Below, in pieces: positions 11,847-23,435 of a DNA stretch of 64,000 nt. Position numbers and translations under genes: made by a program. The stretch's first letter is position 1, and every line of letters begins with the position of its first letter. The notes beneath the pieces are model-generated. The model worked only from the letters and a program-made list of their open reading frames with translations. It made no database searches and was not told the DNA's origin. The DNA is taken from NCBI GenBank assembly GCA_028551475.1, contig CM052360.1, forward strand, positions 22,142,682 to 22,206,681. The letters are read 5' to 3'. The stretch is from Casuarina equisetifolia (lineage: Eukaryota; Streptophyta; Magnoliopsida; Fagales; Casuarinaceae).

Positions 11847-13095
11847 TTATTCATATGAAAATATGTGAAGAAAATGACGTCGACCTTGAGGACTGAGTTC
11901 CTTTATTTTGGCCGCCTTTGTCACATCCCCCTTTGAGTTCATCTTCAGTACGAAAGGGTCACGGACTTTCCACTTCCGAATCAATTCGATGCCTGCTAGT
12001 CGTGAATAGTACTGCACCGTGTACCAGCATTTCATCGTATTCCCCGAATCCTTGTACTGAGCTTCCAGCTCGTCAGTCCGCTTCACAATGGGGAGCCATA
12101 TATGTAGGAATCTCATGCGCCTCAAACGAGACTTAAAACAAAATCTAATATCAATTATAAGTTAAAAATGAGTTAAAATGAAATAAAAAAAACGAGAAAA
12201 ATGTACCTAAAGGTGACTGCATCTTTATAGTAGGATCTGAGCTAAGATTTTATCTTTTATTTCTTAATCGTGCTAGTCGATGTGAAGCTGGAGCTCAGAA
12301 ATGGAATCAGATCAGCAAAACGTGGTCGGGAGAGTATTTTTATTCGAACTGTTTTCAAATAGCCTAAACGAGATTTCTCGTTTAAAACGGATACTATGAA
12401 TAGTGTCCGTGAATAGTATATGAACAGTACGTGAACAGTGAACAATGCGTGAATAGTGATCATTATGAAAATGACCGTTATACTCCTATCACAAACTTTC
12501 ATTCTATATACTGAGCCCAATGCACATAATTTAAGCTAGAGGGAGGACTTAGCCGATATTACAAAACACGTACTTACTAAATAGTCCTGACACATCACAG
12601 TTCTATAAAGTACACTAAGGCCCACACTGACTAGCACCATACTCGCAATTAAGGTCAAAATCTGTCTAATTAACTGAACCAATATTAATTACATTAATAC
12701 ACCTTCATAAGAGAACTATTTATACTCATTGATAAAGCCCACATTATATGAGCTTACAAAATAAGCTAACAATATCTTGATATGGTCTCTGCTTACTATT
12801 CCTTCACAATTCGAAATTATGTCTGGAGTGATGTTCAGGTTCGAAACGAACATTACAACATTCTTATTGGTCACGACTTTGTCAAGATTCTGCAATATAG
12901 TTGTGAAAAATCAGGTCAACTCTTAAAAATAAAAGCACAAAACGAAATTCTAAGCAAGTTTGTCCATTGCCGTTCCCAGAGCTAACCTTTTCTCCGGTAC
13001 CAACTTTATAAAGCAACGGCTCACTTTTCCCACCAGAAATCAGCTTTTTCAAAACATCTGTGATTTTGTCAGATGGATTCAAACCATCCTTCATA
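11847..13095 (-). pseudogene. Second SEO fragment, split by an insertion
   Basis: Paralogue of the fragment downstream of it, on the same strand. Block 13,095-12,987 encodes LNPSDKITDVLKKLISGGK, equivalent to DADNITEVLKWLVNGGG in the neighbour, and ends at a gttag donor as the neighbour does. Block 12,889 to about 12,780 encodes VTNKNVVMFVSNLNITPDII. Block 12,125-11,847 encodes FLHIWLPIVKRTDELE, then TMKCWYTVQYYSRLAG and DPFVLKMNSKGDV. In the neighbour the last two blocks form a single exon; here about 650 bp separate them. No C-terminal YGGK-type exon follows before the next fragment starts. Family assignment is good; loss of function is inferred from the split and missing ends. Confidence 0.75.
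12126..12780. other. Unidentified insertion splitting an SEO exon, with a short tandem motif
   Basis: Lies inside what should be one continuous SEO exon. At about 12,398-12,462 it holds five spaced copies of a gaatagt/gaacagt motif (tgaatagtg, tgaatagta, tgaacagta, tgaacagtg, tgaatagtg) at roughly 12-bp steps. No open frame, terminal repeat or clear target duplication was found, so the element class is unknown. Confidence 0.5.
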
Positions 13096-14734
13096 TTGCT
13101 AAACTTGCTTTTGTCTGCAGCGAACTAGAATCTTTGGTTAGCGTCTGTCCATTTTCTGGCCATTGTATCACATGTGCAAGGATACCTAGGTGTTGTGCCT
13201 AAGGTTGCCATTTAAACAAGTTCTTTTTATGCTTTAACTAAAATATTTTAAAATTTTGGGAGACTTAGAATTTATTGAAAGGTTACCATAAAACTTGAAA
13301 GAAAAATCATAATACGGAAGCTCTGAGAGCTAATTTCCTTTCAACCATTCTGGTGATCTGCGATTAGCTAATTGTGATTGTGATATGGTCCAATTTTCAA
13401 AGACATAAACCTAAATTTATTAAGACAAAAATGATTCATAGCTAAGTGTTGTCGTATATAAATAAATAAAAGAGAATTTAAAATTGGTATAGGGGAAAGA
13501 AGGCTTTCACCTATTTCAGACAGCTCCATTAGCACCTTAGAGCCTAATCGTTTCCAAAAGCACCTTAGAGCTTAATCTGCGAGTGACAGTGTAGAGCTCC
13601 TTTGTAAGTCTCAAACAATGCATCGCTGTTTATATAGAAAATGGAGTCATCGTCGCATGAGAAAAAATCAAGTTGGGGCCCGGCGCATTGCCTCGTCATG
13701 TGTGAAATGGGGATGTTATAGCGACCAAACTCATTTGTCGTCTTTGAAGGGTACCTCTCTAGTCTTATCAGTGTCAGCCACATGATTTCTGTAAGTTATT
13801 TGAAGATAAAAGTTGTAAAAGTTAATTTAAAAATTAACTTAAAAATCGAAATTTTAAAAATTTTAAAAAATCCTCAAATACATTTGTTGATATAACCACA
13901 CAATACACACCATTAAGACTCTCTATTAAAAGTATTCACACATGTTCTTTGAATCTCTGTGTTAGGTCATCTAAAAGTATGAAACATGTATTCTCTTCGA
14001 TGTAATAATCTCTGTCTTGCTTCTTCCTACGTTTCTGTATTGTTTATACTTGTTTTGTGAGAATTATTAACGAATTTACTTTGGGAAAATAAGGTTGTAT
14101 GTTGGAACTATTTTCAACATTAGCCCCATTTTTAGCTATTGCTTCCTTTGGAAAAATTATGAAGGCCTTAACAGTAAATGAATACTAGTTTCCATGATTT
14201 AACCAAATGGATCGCTTTCATTTCTTGCTTTGATAGAAGTGGATGACTGATAAAGTCGTTCTCTTCTAGTCTTGATACTTTGTTTCTGGTATTTAGCACT
14301 GTAATAATTGCGGAATATAATGGATGACAGATGAGCATTCATTTCCAGTCTTTTTTTACTTGGGGTTACCAAGGGTCGAGCAAGGAGAAAGGTGACAGAG
14401 GGTATTACCTAATAGTGGCGTCATCAATAGTGACGTCACTATTACCTTTATGTCGAAGCCTTTTTTACTCAAGCCTGACGATCAGGAGGTTCTTCGGGTG
14501 TTCGAAGAATTTCCTTTCACTAGGAAATTTTCTCTCTTTTTTGCGTGTGTGCTTATGTGAATTCTTTTTTGGGCATGTATGTTGTAACTTTAAATTTATG
14601 CTTTTTGTTGCCTCTACTTTTAATTATTTGTTTATTGGTGTTTGATTATCCAATAAAAATAGTAAGAAATTATGACATACCTTTCATATTCTATATTGAC
14701 TTAATTTACCTTTTTTTTTTTTTCTCCTCCTCTC
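13096..14734. other. Gene-free stretch
   Basis: A 72-codon minus-strand frame at 13,565-13,783 was examined as a possible SEO N-terminus but shows no family motif. The rest is AT-rich. A perfect 18-bp palindrome lies at 14,426-14,443. Nothing else is supported. Confidence 0.5.
14426..14443. repeat. 18-bp perfect palindrome with a TGACGTCA core
   Basis: The string aatagtgacgtcactatt equals its own reverse complement. Its centre TGACGTCA is the consensus C-box/CRE-type site bound by plant bZIP factors. A near copy (aatagtggcgtcat) sits just before it. No gene start was identified nearby, so a regulatory role is only a possibility. Confidence 0.45.
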
Positions 14735-17290
14735 TACGTGCTCACAAATGTTATACATAAACTCTATGGTCCCTCTAATCCAGTGGATATTGAACCCGTA
14801 CACCAAGATTATATCATCAAATCCTGGCTATCAAATTTGTATGACTCGTTATAAGTGAAACTCAAATACACATAGCAGTCAACAGAAGTCTTCTCAAGAA
14901 AGTCCTATCATGTCTCTTTCGGGGACAACGCATCAATGATCTCTTCAATAATCGATGCTTATCCTACTAATTTTCCTACCGTCCACACAGGTTACAATCA
15001 TAGGAGTTATCTCTATGTCCTTGAAGTTTGGAAATTTAGGCCATATCATAAGACTTAAAAGGCATCCTAAACAGGTGTAAGTTTCAAAAGTCTTTAGCTT
15101 TGACTTTAATCCCATAATTCCAATTAGGATCAAACTTTGTCTTAATCTACCCTTTTCTTTCCTCCTCTCTACATGGCGAACAACTCAAATAATTGATACG
15201 GAACATAATCAGTAAATAGAAGTGTTCTCCAGGAGATCATATTGTCACTACGAAAGGTATTGCATCATAAATGACTTCTACAGTAATTGATGCTTATCCT
15301 ACACATCTACTACTGTCCACACGTTACAATGATAACAGGATAGCTAGCCTACAGAGTTTAAAGTGGACATAAAAATGAATCGATTGCATAAGTAGTTTTA
15401 CAAGGCCGCCATGATATTATTGGCACTGTCCACGCATGCAATTATTTCTATGCTCGACATTAGGTCATACCAACATTATAAAATTAATAGTAATTTACTA
15501 ATGCTTGTGAGAGATACAAATATTTAATTAATAGTATTATTTGTTGTTACTAGAAGTACATGAAGCCTCTATGATGCATCTAAGTCTTTCTCTTTAATTG
15601 ATAGAAGACTTTACTGTTGATTCAATAAATAATTACAAGGCAAAAGATAAGGATGAGGGCATCCTAGGTAGAAATTTCATTTAAATTTCATGCATGTCTA
15701 ACCAATCTTTTCTATTACCATATTCTTTTCTATGTATTATGAATTTTTTCTTTTGTTTTCTTCTTTCTAATAATTCATTCATGGGTCAGATTGGCCTGGA
15801 GTTTGGTTGTGAAAGAAATAACAATATTAGGAACTTCGAGCATCACTCTCATCTTTTATATTGGCTTAATTTACTTTTTTTTCCCCCACTCTACATGCTC
15901 ACAAATGTTGTACATAAACTCTATGGTCCCTTAGAGTCTAGTGGAAATTGAACCTGCACACCAAGATTATACCGTCGAAATCCTTGTTATGAAATTGGTA
16001 TAGGTCGTAATTTGTAAAACTCGAGTATACATAAAGGAGTCAATGGAAGTCTTCTAAAGGAGTCCAATCATGTCAGTTTGGTGGGTAACACATCAATGAC
16101 TTCTGCAATAAGTGACGCTTATCCTACCAATCTACTACTGTCCACGCGTTAGAATCATAGGAGTTATTTTCATGTCCTTGATGTGCAGAAAATTAGTCCG
16201 CATGTTAAGAATTCAAAGGCGTCCTGGACAGGTGTAGGTTTGCAACCTAAACAGGCGTAGGTTTCAAAAGTCTTTAGCTTTGACTTTAATCTACTCATCA
16301 ACGTAAACAAGTGAAAATCGTTCATTGCATTCGTCCAATCTAGATAAACTTTTTGTATTTATAAAGCTAAAAAAAAGACGAGGAAAAATATGGTTTCTTT
16401 TTCTTCCATGTAATCATGGCTCATCAAATTTCCTGAAAAACCTACAACATTCCTATGTTTAGCCACAGTACCCTACAGAATTTAAAATGCACATAGAAAT
16501 AAATGGATGGCTGATTATGCAGTTTCACAGGGCTGCCATGTTCTTGGACAACAATTTAAATGCCAATAATTCAAAGGGATTTCCCTTGCATGTAGGCGGG
16601 AGAATAAATGCTAACAATAAAACCACAAGCAAAGATTTTTAGTCACAAGCCGTTTCTAGTAAAAGGGATTTTAGAAATGAGGTCCTTTGTGTGCCCGCCG
16701 TTAGGTCTTCCAACGTTATAGAATTAATAGTAATTTACTAATGCTTGTAGGACATATAATTATTTAATTAATAGTATTATTTGTTGTTACTAGAAGTACA
16801 TGAAGCCTCTATGATGTATATTCTCTCTCGTTAATTGACAAAAGATTTCATCATCAAGTCAATAAACTATAATAATAATAGGACAAAAGACAAGGAGGTA
16901 GGCATCTTAAATAGAAATTTCATGCATGTGTATCTAATTTTTTTTATTACTATTTTATTTTCTAAAGCCTATGAAGTGCAGTGCATGAAGCCTCAATGAT
17001 TTATCTTCTTTCTCTTTAATTGACAAAAGACTTTATTATTGAGTCAATAAACAATAGCAAGACAAAAGATAAGGAGGTGTCATAAGTTGAAATTTCATTT
17101 AAATTTCATGCATGTGTAATCAATATTTTCTGTTACTATTTTCCTTTTTGTGTATTCTGAATTTTTATTTTTTGTTGTCTCCTTTTTAATAATTTGTTCA
17201 TGGGTCAGATTGGCTTGGAGTTCGATTGTCAAATAAATGACAACGGTAGCAACTAGGGGCATCACTTTCGTCTTTTATTCTGTTTTACTT
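14735..17290 (+). repeat. Degenerate direct-repeat cluster, about 1.2-kb period
   Basis: Blocks recur in the same order. ctcacaaatgttatacataa plus the next 350 bp at about 14,741-15,100 recurs at about 15,898-16,290 (offset about 1,154). The block with taatagtaatttactaatgc at about 15,485-15,580 recurs at about 16,725-16,820 (offset about 1,241). The block gaagcctc...tctttaattga at about 15,560-15,700 recurs at 16,800-16,935 and again at 16,985-17,125. The block atgggtcagattggcctgga at about 15,780-15,860 recurs at 17,200-17,285 and, far away, at 25,077-25,150. Frames are closed and no element family was recognised. Confidence 0.65.
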
Positions 17291-17920
17291 TTTGAATGAA
17301 TTACTACAATTTTTTTTTCTAAATGCCTAAATGTGTTGTCCTTAAATTGCATAGCACATGTTTTTGGTGTGAAGGACTAGCCCAACTATAGAATTTGGGT
17401 TAACACACATGAAAGAAAGCTTAGCTTTAATACCATCTTAAAGGCTTAGGTCCACTTTTTCTCGAAAGACTTAATTGGAAAAAGAGAAGTACAAAGCTTA
17501 TAAGGCACTTTAAAAGTTCTCTTCTTTCTACAATAGGAGTGAGTGTTCATTGAAATCCATGTTACCAAATTGATTAAGGGCATAGTCATCAAAACTCAAA
17601 TAAATTTTTCCAAAAAACCTTGCGAAAGTACTTTTTATGTTTTGACGTCAAGCTCAACTCATGTAAAATTTACGCGACTGAAAATCAATGAAATTTATCG
17701 GGTGCAGCGTGTCCAAATATAGGACCTTATATATAGCATTCTTTTGGCAGGATCAGAGGAGCAAGTGAATTCCTCATAAATCAACAAACAGGGAAAAAGA
17801 ATTGTTACTATGACATGGCCGCGTGGTGGTCGTCATGCAATCAATCATGCAACGGTTTTTACAGGGATATAAAGGCCACAAGGAACTCATCATAACAATT
17901 GAATGGTTATCCTTAAACCC
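17291..17920. other. Gene-free flank of copia-1
   Basis: No gene seen. A block at about 17,430-17,560 (aataccatcttaaaggctta and following) resembles 10,320-10,640, which suggests another dispersed repeat. It ends at the copia-1 target duplication aaccc (17,916-17,920). Confidence 0.4.
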
Positions 17921-18625
17921 TATTAGAAATACAAACCAAAACAAAACTGCCGAAAATCTTGCTAGAATTAAAAACAGAAACAGAACCGGCGAGAACTATT
18001 TCTAAATCAAAACCCGAAAATCAAATTTTGAAAATAAATACGTCGGTGATATTTGAATCTGGAGAAGAAGAAGAAGCAGGCGCGTGTACCACACGCGCCA
18101 TTCTACCAAGGCAACTCACGGACAAAATAAAGATGTGCGCGTATAACTCACGCGCGTCATCTTCTTCCTTATGCCCGCGAGAGAACAACGATTCGTCTCC
18201 TTCGTTTAACAGTTATACAAAACGGTTCAAGGTTAAATAAGAGGCGTTTTAATCAGAGGAAAATGATCTCTTTATTTCAATAAAAAATAAAAAGAATCAT
18301 CAACTCTATTGATGAAATTTTCCGTTCAAAATCTAAAAGGTCTTAGGGTTCTTCATATTTTTTGGTTTTTCATAATCAATTGTATTGATCATCATCATTA
18401 AGAGATGATTTACGTTTGTTTTTCCAACCACTATAAAAAGGTAGTTGGTGTGTACTCAAGGATTCACTCAAGTAATACAAATTACTACTTTCTTATTGTT
18501 CTTCATATTGCTTTTCATATTGTTCTTTATATTGTTCTTTATATTATTCTTCATATTTTTCTTCATTGTTCTTCATATTTTTATAATAATTTCTACAATA
18601 TATTGTAGAAATTGTTATTTTAACT
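17921..18625 (+). repeat. copia-1 5' LTR
   Basis: 705 bp, matched along its length by 22,728-23,430. Near its 3' end lies a pyrimidine-rich ladder of imperfect ttcttcatattg copies (about 18,495-18,580). It is followed directly by the primer-binding site. Confidence 0.92.
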
Positions 18626-21600
18626 TGGTATCAGTTTAGCCTTTTTGGTGAAAGCCCTTTTTTTTTTCTTTTCTCGATCCTTTTGCAGATGGCTTCCACT
18701 GTCACCCACATTCATGCTGCTACTCATGCTTTTCCGCTACCCAATCCCAATCCTCTTCCTGCCATTGGTGTGCAACTCAAAGGACTTAATTTTCTTGTTT
18801 GGAAGGCTCGAATTGAGCCTTTCCTTCAAGCAAATGGGTTACTTGGTGTTGTTGATGGCTCATTTTCTTGTCCTGACGAGTTTCTTACCAAAACTGATGA
18901 ACAAGGCAACATCACTCGTGACTCCAATCCTGCTTACCAAGATTGGATAATCTGGGATCACACTGCTCGTGGCTGGATTTTTTGCACTTGCAGTGACACT
19001 ATTGTGACCACTGCTAGGCAATGCAAAACCTCCGCTGAGATATGGCAGGCCTTATCCTCTGAATGTATGGCTCATAGTTCTGCGCGAGTTTCTGCTCTTC
19101 GCCTACGCCTTCAAACAGCAACCAAAAGGCATCGAATGGTAACTGAATTTCTTCAAGAAGTTGATGGTATTATTGATCAACTTTCCCTTGTAGGTGAAGT
19201 TATTTCAGAAAATGAGTACTTAACTCATGTTTTCCGAGGTCTTGGCACACCTTATGCCCCTCTTGCCACTGCTGTTGCTGTTCATACTTGCACTTCATCT
19301 CTTCCTCGCGAAGATCTCCGTGGCTTACTTCTTACCCAGGAAGCTCACATTGAAATGGCTACCCAAGGCTCACCAACTGTAGTTGCTTTTGCCACTAGTC
19401 CTGCTTCCCTTCCAGCTACTCAAAATTTTTCCCCATCTTCAGTCACTCCAGGAAGCCGATCCACTCATATCTCCACTCCATGACATACCTCTGTTCCTCG
19501 TTATAGTAGCAACCTCGACGCAATGTTCTTTGTCAAATTTGTCGCAAACCAGGACATCTTGCACGTCAATGTCGTTATAGGTATATTCCCTCCAATTCTG
19601 GGCTTACCAATAACTTTCAAGGCCACCAAAATATTCAGGCAAATACTATTAAGAAGGCTCCACAACAACCACATCAAGCCTCTCATGAAATTGATTGGTT
19701 CCCTGATTCTAGTGCTACACATCATATCTCGCCAGATGCTTATGATATTACGCAACTGCTCAATTATGATGAGAATCAAGCTGTTACTGTAGGGGATGGA
19801 ATAACACTTCCAATAACCCACAAAGGTACTTTATTAACCCCTACTCATATCAATGTTTTTGATGTACTTATTGTGCCTAATATAACAAAACGATTGTTAT
19901 TGTTTCAAAGTTTACCAAAGATAACAATTGTGTTTTATCATTTTTTCCTGATTTCTGTCATGTACAGAGTCTGACAACGGGATGGATCCTACTCCAAGGA
20001 CTAGTTGAACATGGCCTTTATCGGATCAACTTGAGTACTCTTCAGCAATCACCAAAGTCTTTTCATATTTCTACAATAAATGTAATGGTCTGGCATTATA
20101 GATTAGGCCATCTTAATTATGCAAATGTAATAAGATTGCTGAACCTTTTGAATATTCAATTTACTAGACATCTTTCATCATCTTATACTGCTTGTAACAT
20201 CAATAAAAGTGGATGACAATCACATTTATCTACCCATAATATTTCCAACGCTCCTTTGGACTTAGTCCATTTTGATATATAGGGCCCTGCACCAATTACA
20301 TCATCACAAGGGAATAGATATTATATTTGTTTTATTGATGACTATTTCAAATTTACATGGCTCTATTCCATGAAAACAAGAGATGAATTTCTTTAGATCT
20401 TTACAAATTTTCAAACATTCGTTGAAAATAAACTTCAAACTATCATCAAAACCATTCAATGTGATGGAGCTGCTGAATTTACTTTTAAAGACTTTAAAAC
20501 TCTGTTATTCAATAAAGGTATTTATCAACGCATATCAAGTCCATATGCGCCATTTCAAAATAGGACTGCTGAAAGAAAACATCGACATATCACTGAATCT
20601 GGGTTATCAATGATTAATCATGCCTATATACCACTTCAATATTGGGACTTTATCTTCGAAAGCGCCACACATATTATTAATTGCCTACCAAGCTCAGCGC
20701 TAGCCAACACAACCCCATGGGAAAAATTGTTTCATCAACAACCTAGTATCTCTCATTTCCAAATTTTAGGGTGTTTAGTATTTCCTTATTTAAGACCCTA
20801 TGCTTCACATAAACTTACTATACATTCCAAACCTTGTGTTTTCTTGAGCTATCCTATAGGATATAAAGGCTATCGTTGTCTTTGTTTACAAACAAAAACA
20901 ATTTATATTGTTGCAGATGTCATATTTAATGAAAATGTATTTCCCTTTCAACATGTAAATACATCAAAAGTTGTTACCAATACAATCATACCACATCTTT
21001 CTACTGACATTACGTCAGAAAATACTACAAAGCACAACACAACAAGAGAAGCTCATGACATGCTCCCACAATCCTCCACTAAGAATCATTCCATGGTTAC
21101 ACGACTTAAAGGAGGTACAATATCCAAACGCACTTTATTGCGTGATCATACATATGCTTGAACAACCTCTGTACATCCTTTTATTGAACCTAAAAACTAT
21201 ACAGAAGCCTCAAAAGATCCTAATTGGCGTGCTGCTATGGTTGAAGAATATAATGCTTTGTTAAAAAATCACACTTGGGAACTTGTCCCTTTACCCTAAA
21301 ATATTATTCCTATAGGATGTAAATGGGTATATAAAGTTAAGCAAAAATCTGATGGCACCCTAGAACGATATAAAGCACGATTGGTTGCTAAAGGATTTCA
21401 TCAACGACTTGGTATTGATTATCATGATACATTTAGTCCTGTTGTTAAGCCCGTTATAGTAAGAATTATCATTGCTTTAGCATATACTAGAGGATGGACT
21501 ATTAAACAACTTGATGTCAAAAATGCCTTCTTACATGGCATACTAGATGAAGAAGTATATATGACTCAACCACAAGGATTCATTGACTCTACTAAACCAG

Positions 21601-22727
21601 ACTTTGTTTGTCGACTAAAACGATCCTTGTATGGATTAAAACAAGCTCCAAGAGCTTGGAATCATCGTCTTACTAAATTTCTTCAACATATTGGGTTCAA
21701 AATTTTCCACGCAGACTCTTCATTATTTGTATTACATACAAAAACATATAATGCATTTCTTCTTGTGTATGTTGATGATATTATTTTTACAGGAAGTTCT
21801 ACTGCACCATTATCAAAAATCCTTGAACAACTCAGGACTGAATTTGATATTAAGGACTTAGGTAACTTACATTATTTTTTGGGAATTGAAGCTAATTATT
21901 CTACAAATAGTCTTTTGCTTCATCAACCAAAATTTGCTCATGAAATACTTTTTCGAGCAAAAATGAATGAAGTCCGCGGGATTTCTACCCCATGCATAAC
22001 AAATCATCCACCATCTATATCCGATGGTGAACCCTACTCAGACCCAACACACTACCGTAGTATTGTCAGATCTCTTCAATATTTAACATTTACACGCCCT
22101 GATATTTCCTATGCTGTAAACACTGCATGCCAATACATGCATGCTCCTACTCTTATTCATTGGGCATTTGTCAAACATATCCTATGATTTCTGGTTAATA
22201 CCCCTAGATATGATATTCAAATGACAAAATCATCAAATTGTAATCTCCATGCATATTCTGATGCTGGATGGGCTGGTGATCATGATGATCGCAAATCCGC
22301 TGGAGGCTTTTGTATTTTTCTTGGAACAAATTTAATTTCTTGGAGTTCTAGAAAACAAAAGACTGTTGCACGCTCCAGTACAGAAGCTGAACTCAAATGT
22401 CTTGCTGATACTGCTACAGAACTTATTTGGATAGAAGCTCTATTACAAGATCTTTAAGTCAACCAATCTAGTCTTCCCACTCTATGGTGCGATAATTTAT
22501 TAGCACTTTATCTACCTACTAATCCTGTTTTTCATGCAAGAACCAAACATGTTGAGGTTGATTTTCATTTTATTCGTGAGAGAATCAAAACAAAGAAACT
22601 TTCTGTGCATTTTATTTCGTCTGTGGATCAAACAGCTGATATATTTACAAAAGGCCTATCATCAACCCGTTTTCAACTACTTCAAAACAAGCTCACGGTG
22701 CGGACCAACACATCAGCTTGCGGGGGA

Positions 22728-23430
22728 TGTTGGAAATACAAACCAAAACAAAACTGCCAAAAATCTTGCTAGAATTAAAAACAGAAACGGAACCGGCGAG
22801 AACTATTTCTAAATCAAAAATTAAAAATCAAATTTTGAAAATAAATACATTGGCGATATTTGAATCTGGAGAAGAAGAAGAAGCAGGCGCGTGTACCAAC
22901 GCGCCATTCTACCAAGGCAACTCACGGACAAAATAAAGATGTGCGCATATAACTCACGCGCGTCATCTTCTTCCTCACGCCTGCGAGAGAACAATGATTC
23001 GTCTCCTTCGTTTAATAGTTATACAAAATGGTTCAAGGTCAAATAAGAGGCGTTTTAATCAAAGGAAAACGATCTCTTTATTTCAATAAAAAATAAAAAG
23101 AATCATCAACTCTATTGATGAAATTTTCCGCTCAAAATCTAAAAGGTCTTAGGGTTCTTCATATTTTTTGTTTTTTCGTAATCAATTGTATTGATCATCA
23201 TCATTAAGAGATGATTTACGTTTGTTTTTCCAAACACTATAAAAAGGTAGTTGGTGTGTACTCAAGGATTCACTCAAGTAATACAAATTACTACTTTCTT
23301 ATTGTTCTTCATATTGTTCTTCATATTGCTCTTCATATTGTTCTTCATATTATTTTTCATATTTTTCTTCATATTGTTCATATTTTTATAATAATTTCTA
23401 AAATATATTGTAGAAATTGTTATTTTAACT
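22728..23430 (+). repeat. copia-1 3' LTR
   Basis: 703 bp, starting tgttggaaatac directly after the purine tract and ending ttattttaact before the target duplication aaccc. Differences from the 5' LTR are mostly C/T and G/A exchanges. Confidence 0.92.
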
Positions 23431-23435
23431 AACCC

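Larger units (their letters stand above)
17921..23430 (+). mobile_element. Ty1/copia LTR retrotransposon (copia-1), full length, broken
   Basis: About 5.5 kb, flanked by the 5-bp target duplication aaccc (17,916-17,920 and 23,431-23,435). Order: 5' LTR, primer-binding site tggtatcag at 18,626 (initiator tRNA-Met), gag at about 18,683-19,483 (UBN2-type, LVWKARIEPFLQANG), protease region at about 19,690-19,900, pre-integrase at about 20,060-20,230 (WHYRLGHLNYANV), integrase at about 20,250-20,960, reverse transcriptase at about 21,310-22,190 (LDVKNAFLHG, YVDDIIFTG), RNase H at about 22,221-22,640, purine tract (cggggga) at 22,721-22,727, 3' LTR. Integrase before RT fixes the copia class. The coding region carries several breaks and is not functional. 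The two LTRs differ at only a few percent of sites by eye, so the insertion is fairly young compared with copia-3. Confidence 0.95.

Noticed and set aside
13565-13783. 72-codon minus-strand frame upstream of the SEO fragments
   Set aside because: Tested as an SEO N-terminal exon because of position; sequence shows none of the family motifs.
15880-16290. LTR pair interpretation of the 14.7-17.3 kb repeats
   Set aside because: Offsets differ between blocks, and no primer-binding site, purine tract or TG...CA ends were found.
18495-18580. Regularly spaced ttcttcatattg copies resembling a short repeat array
   Set aside because: It is part of the copia-1 LTR and recurs in the other LTR; pyrimidine-rich slippage, not a CRISPR-like array.
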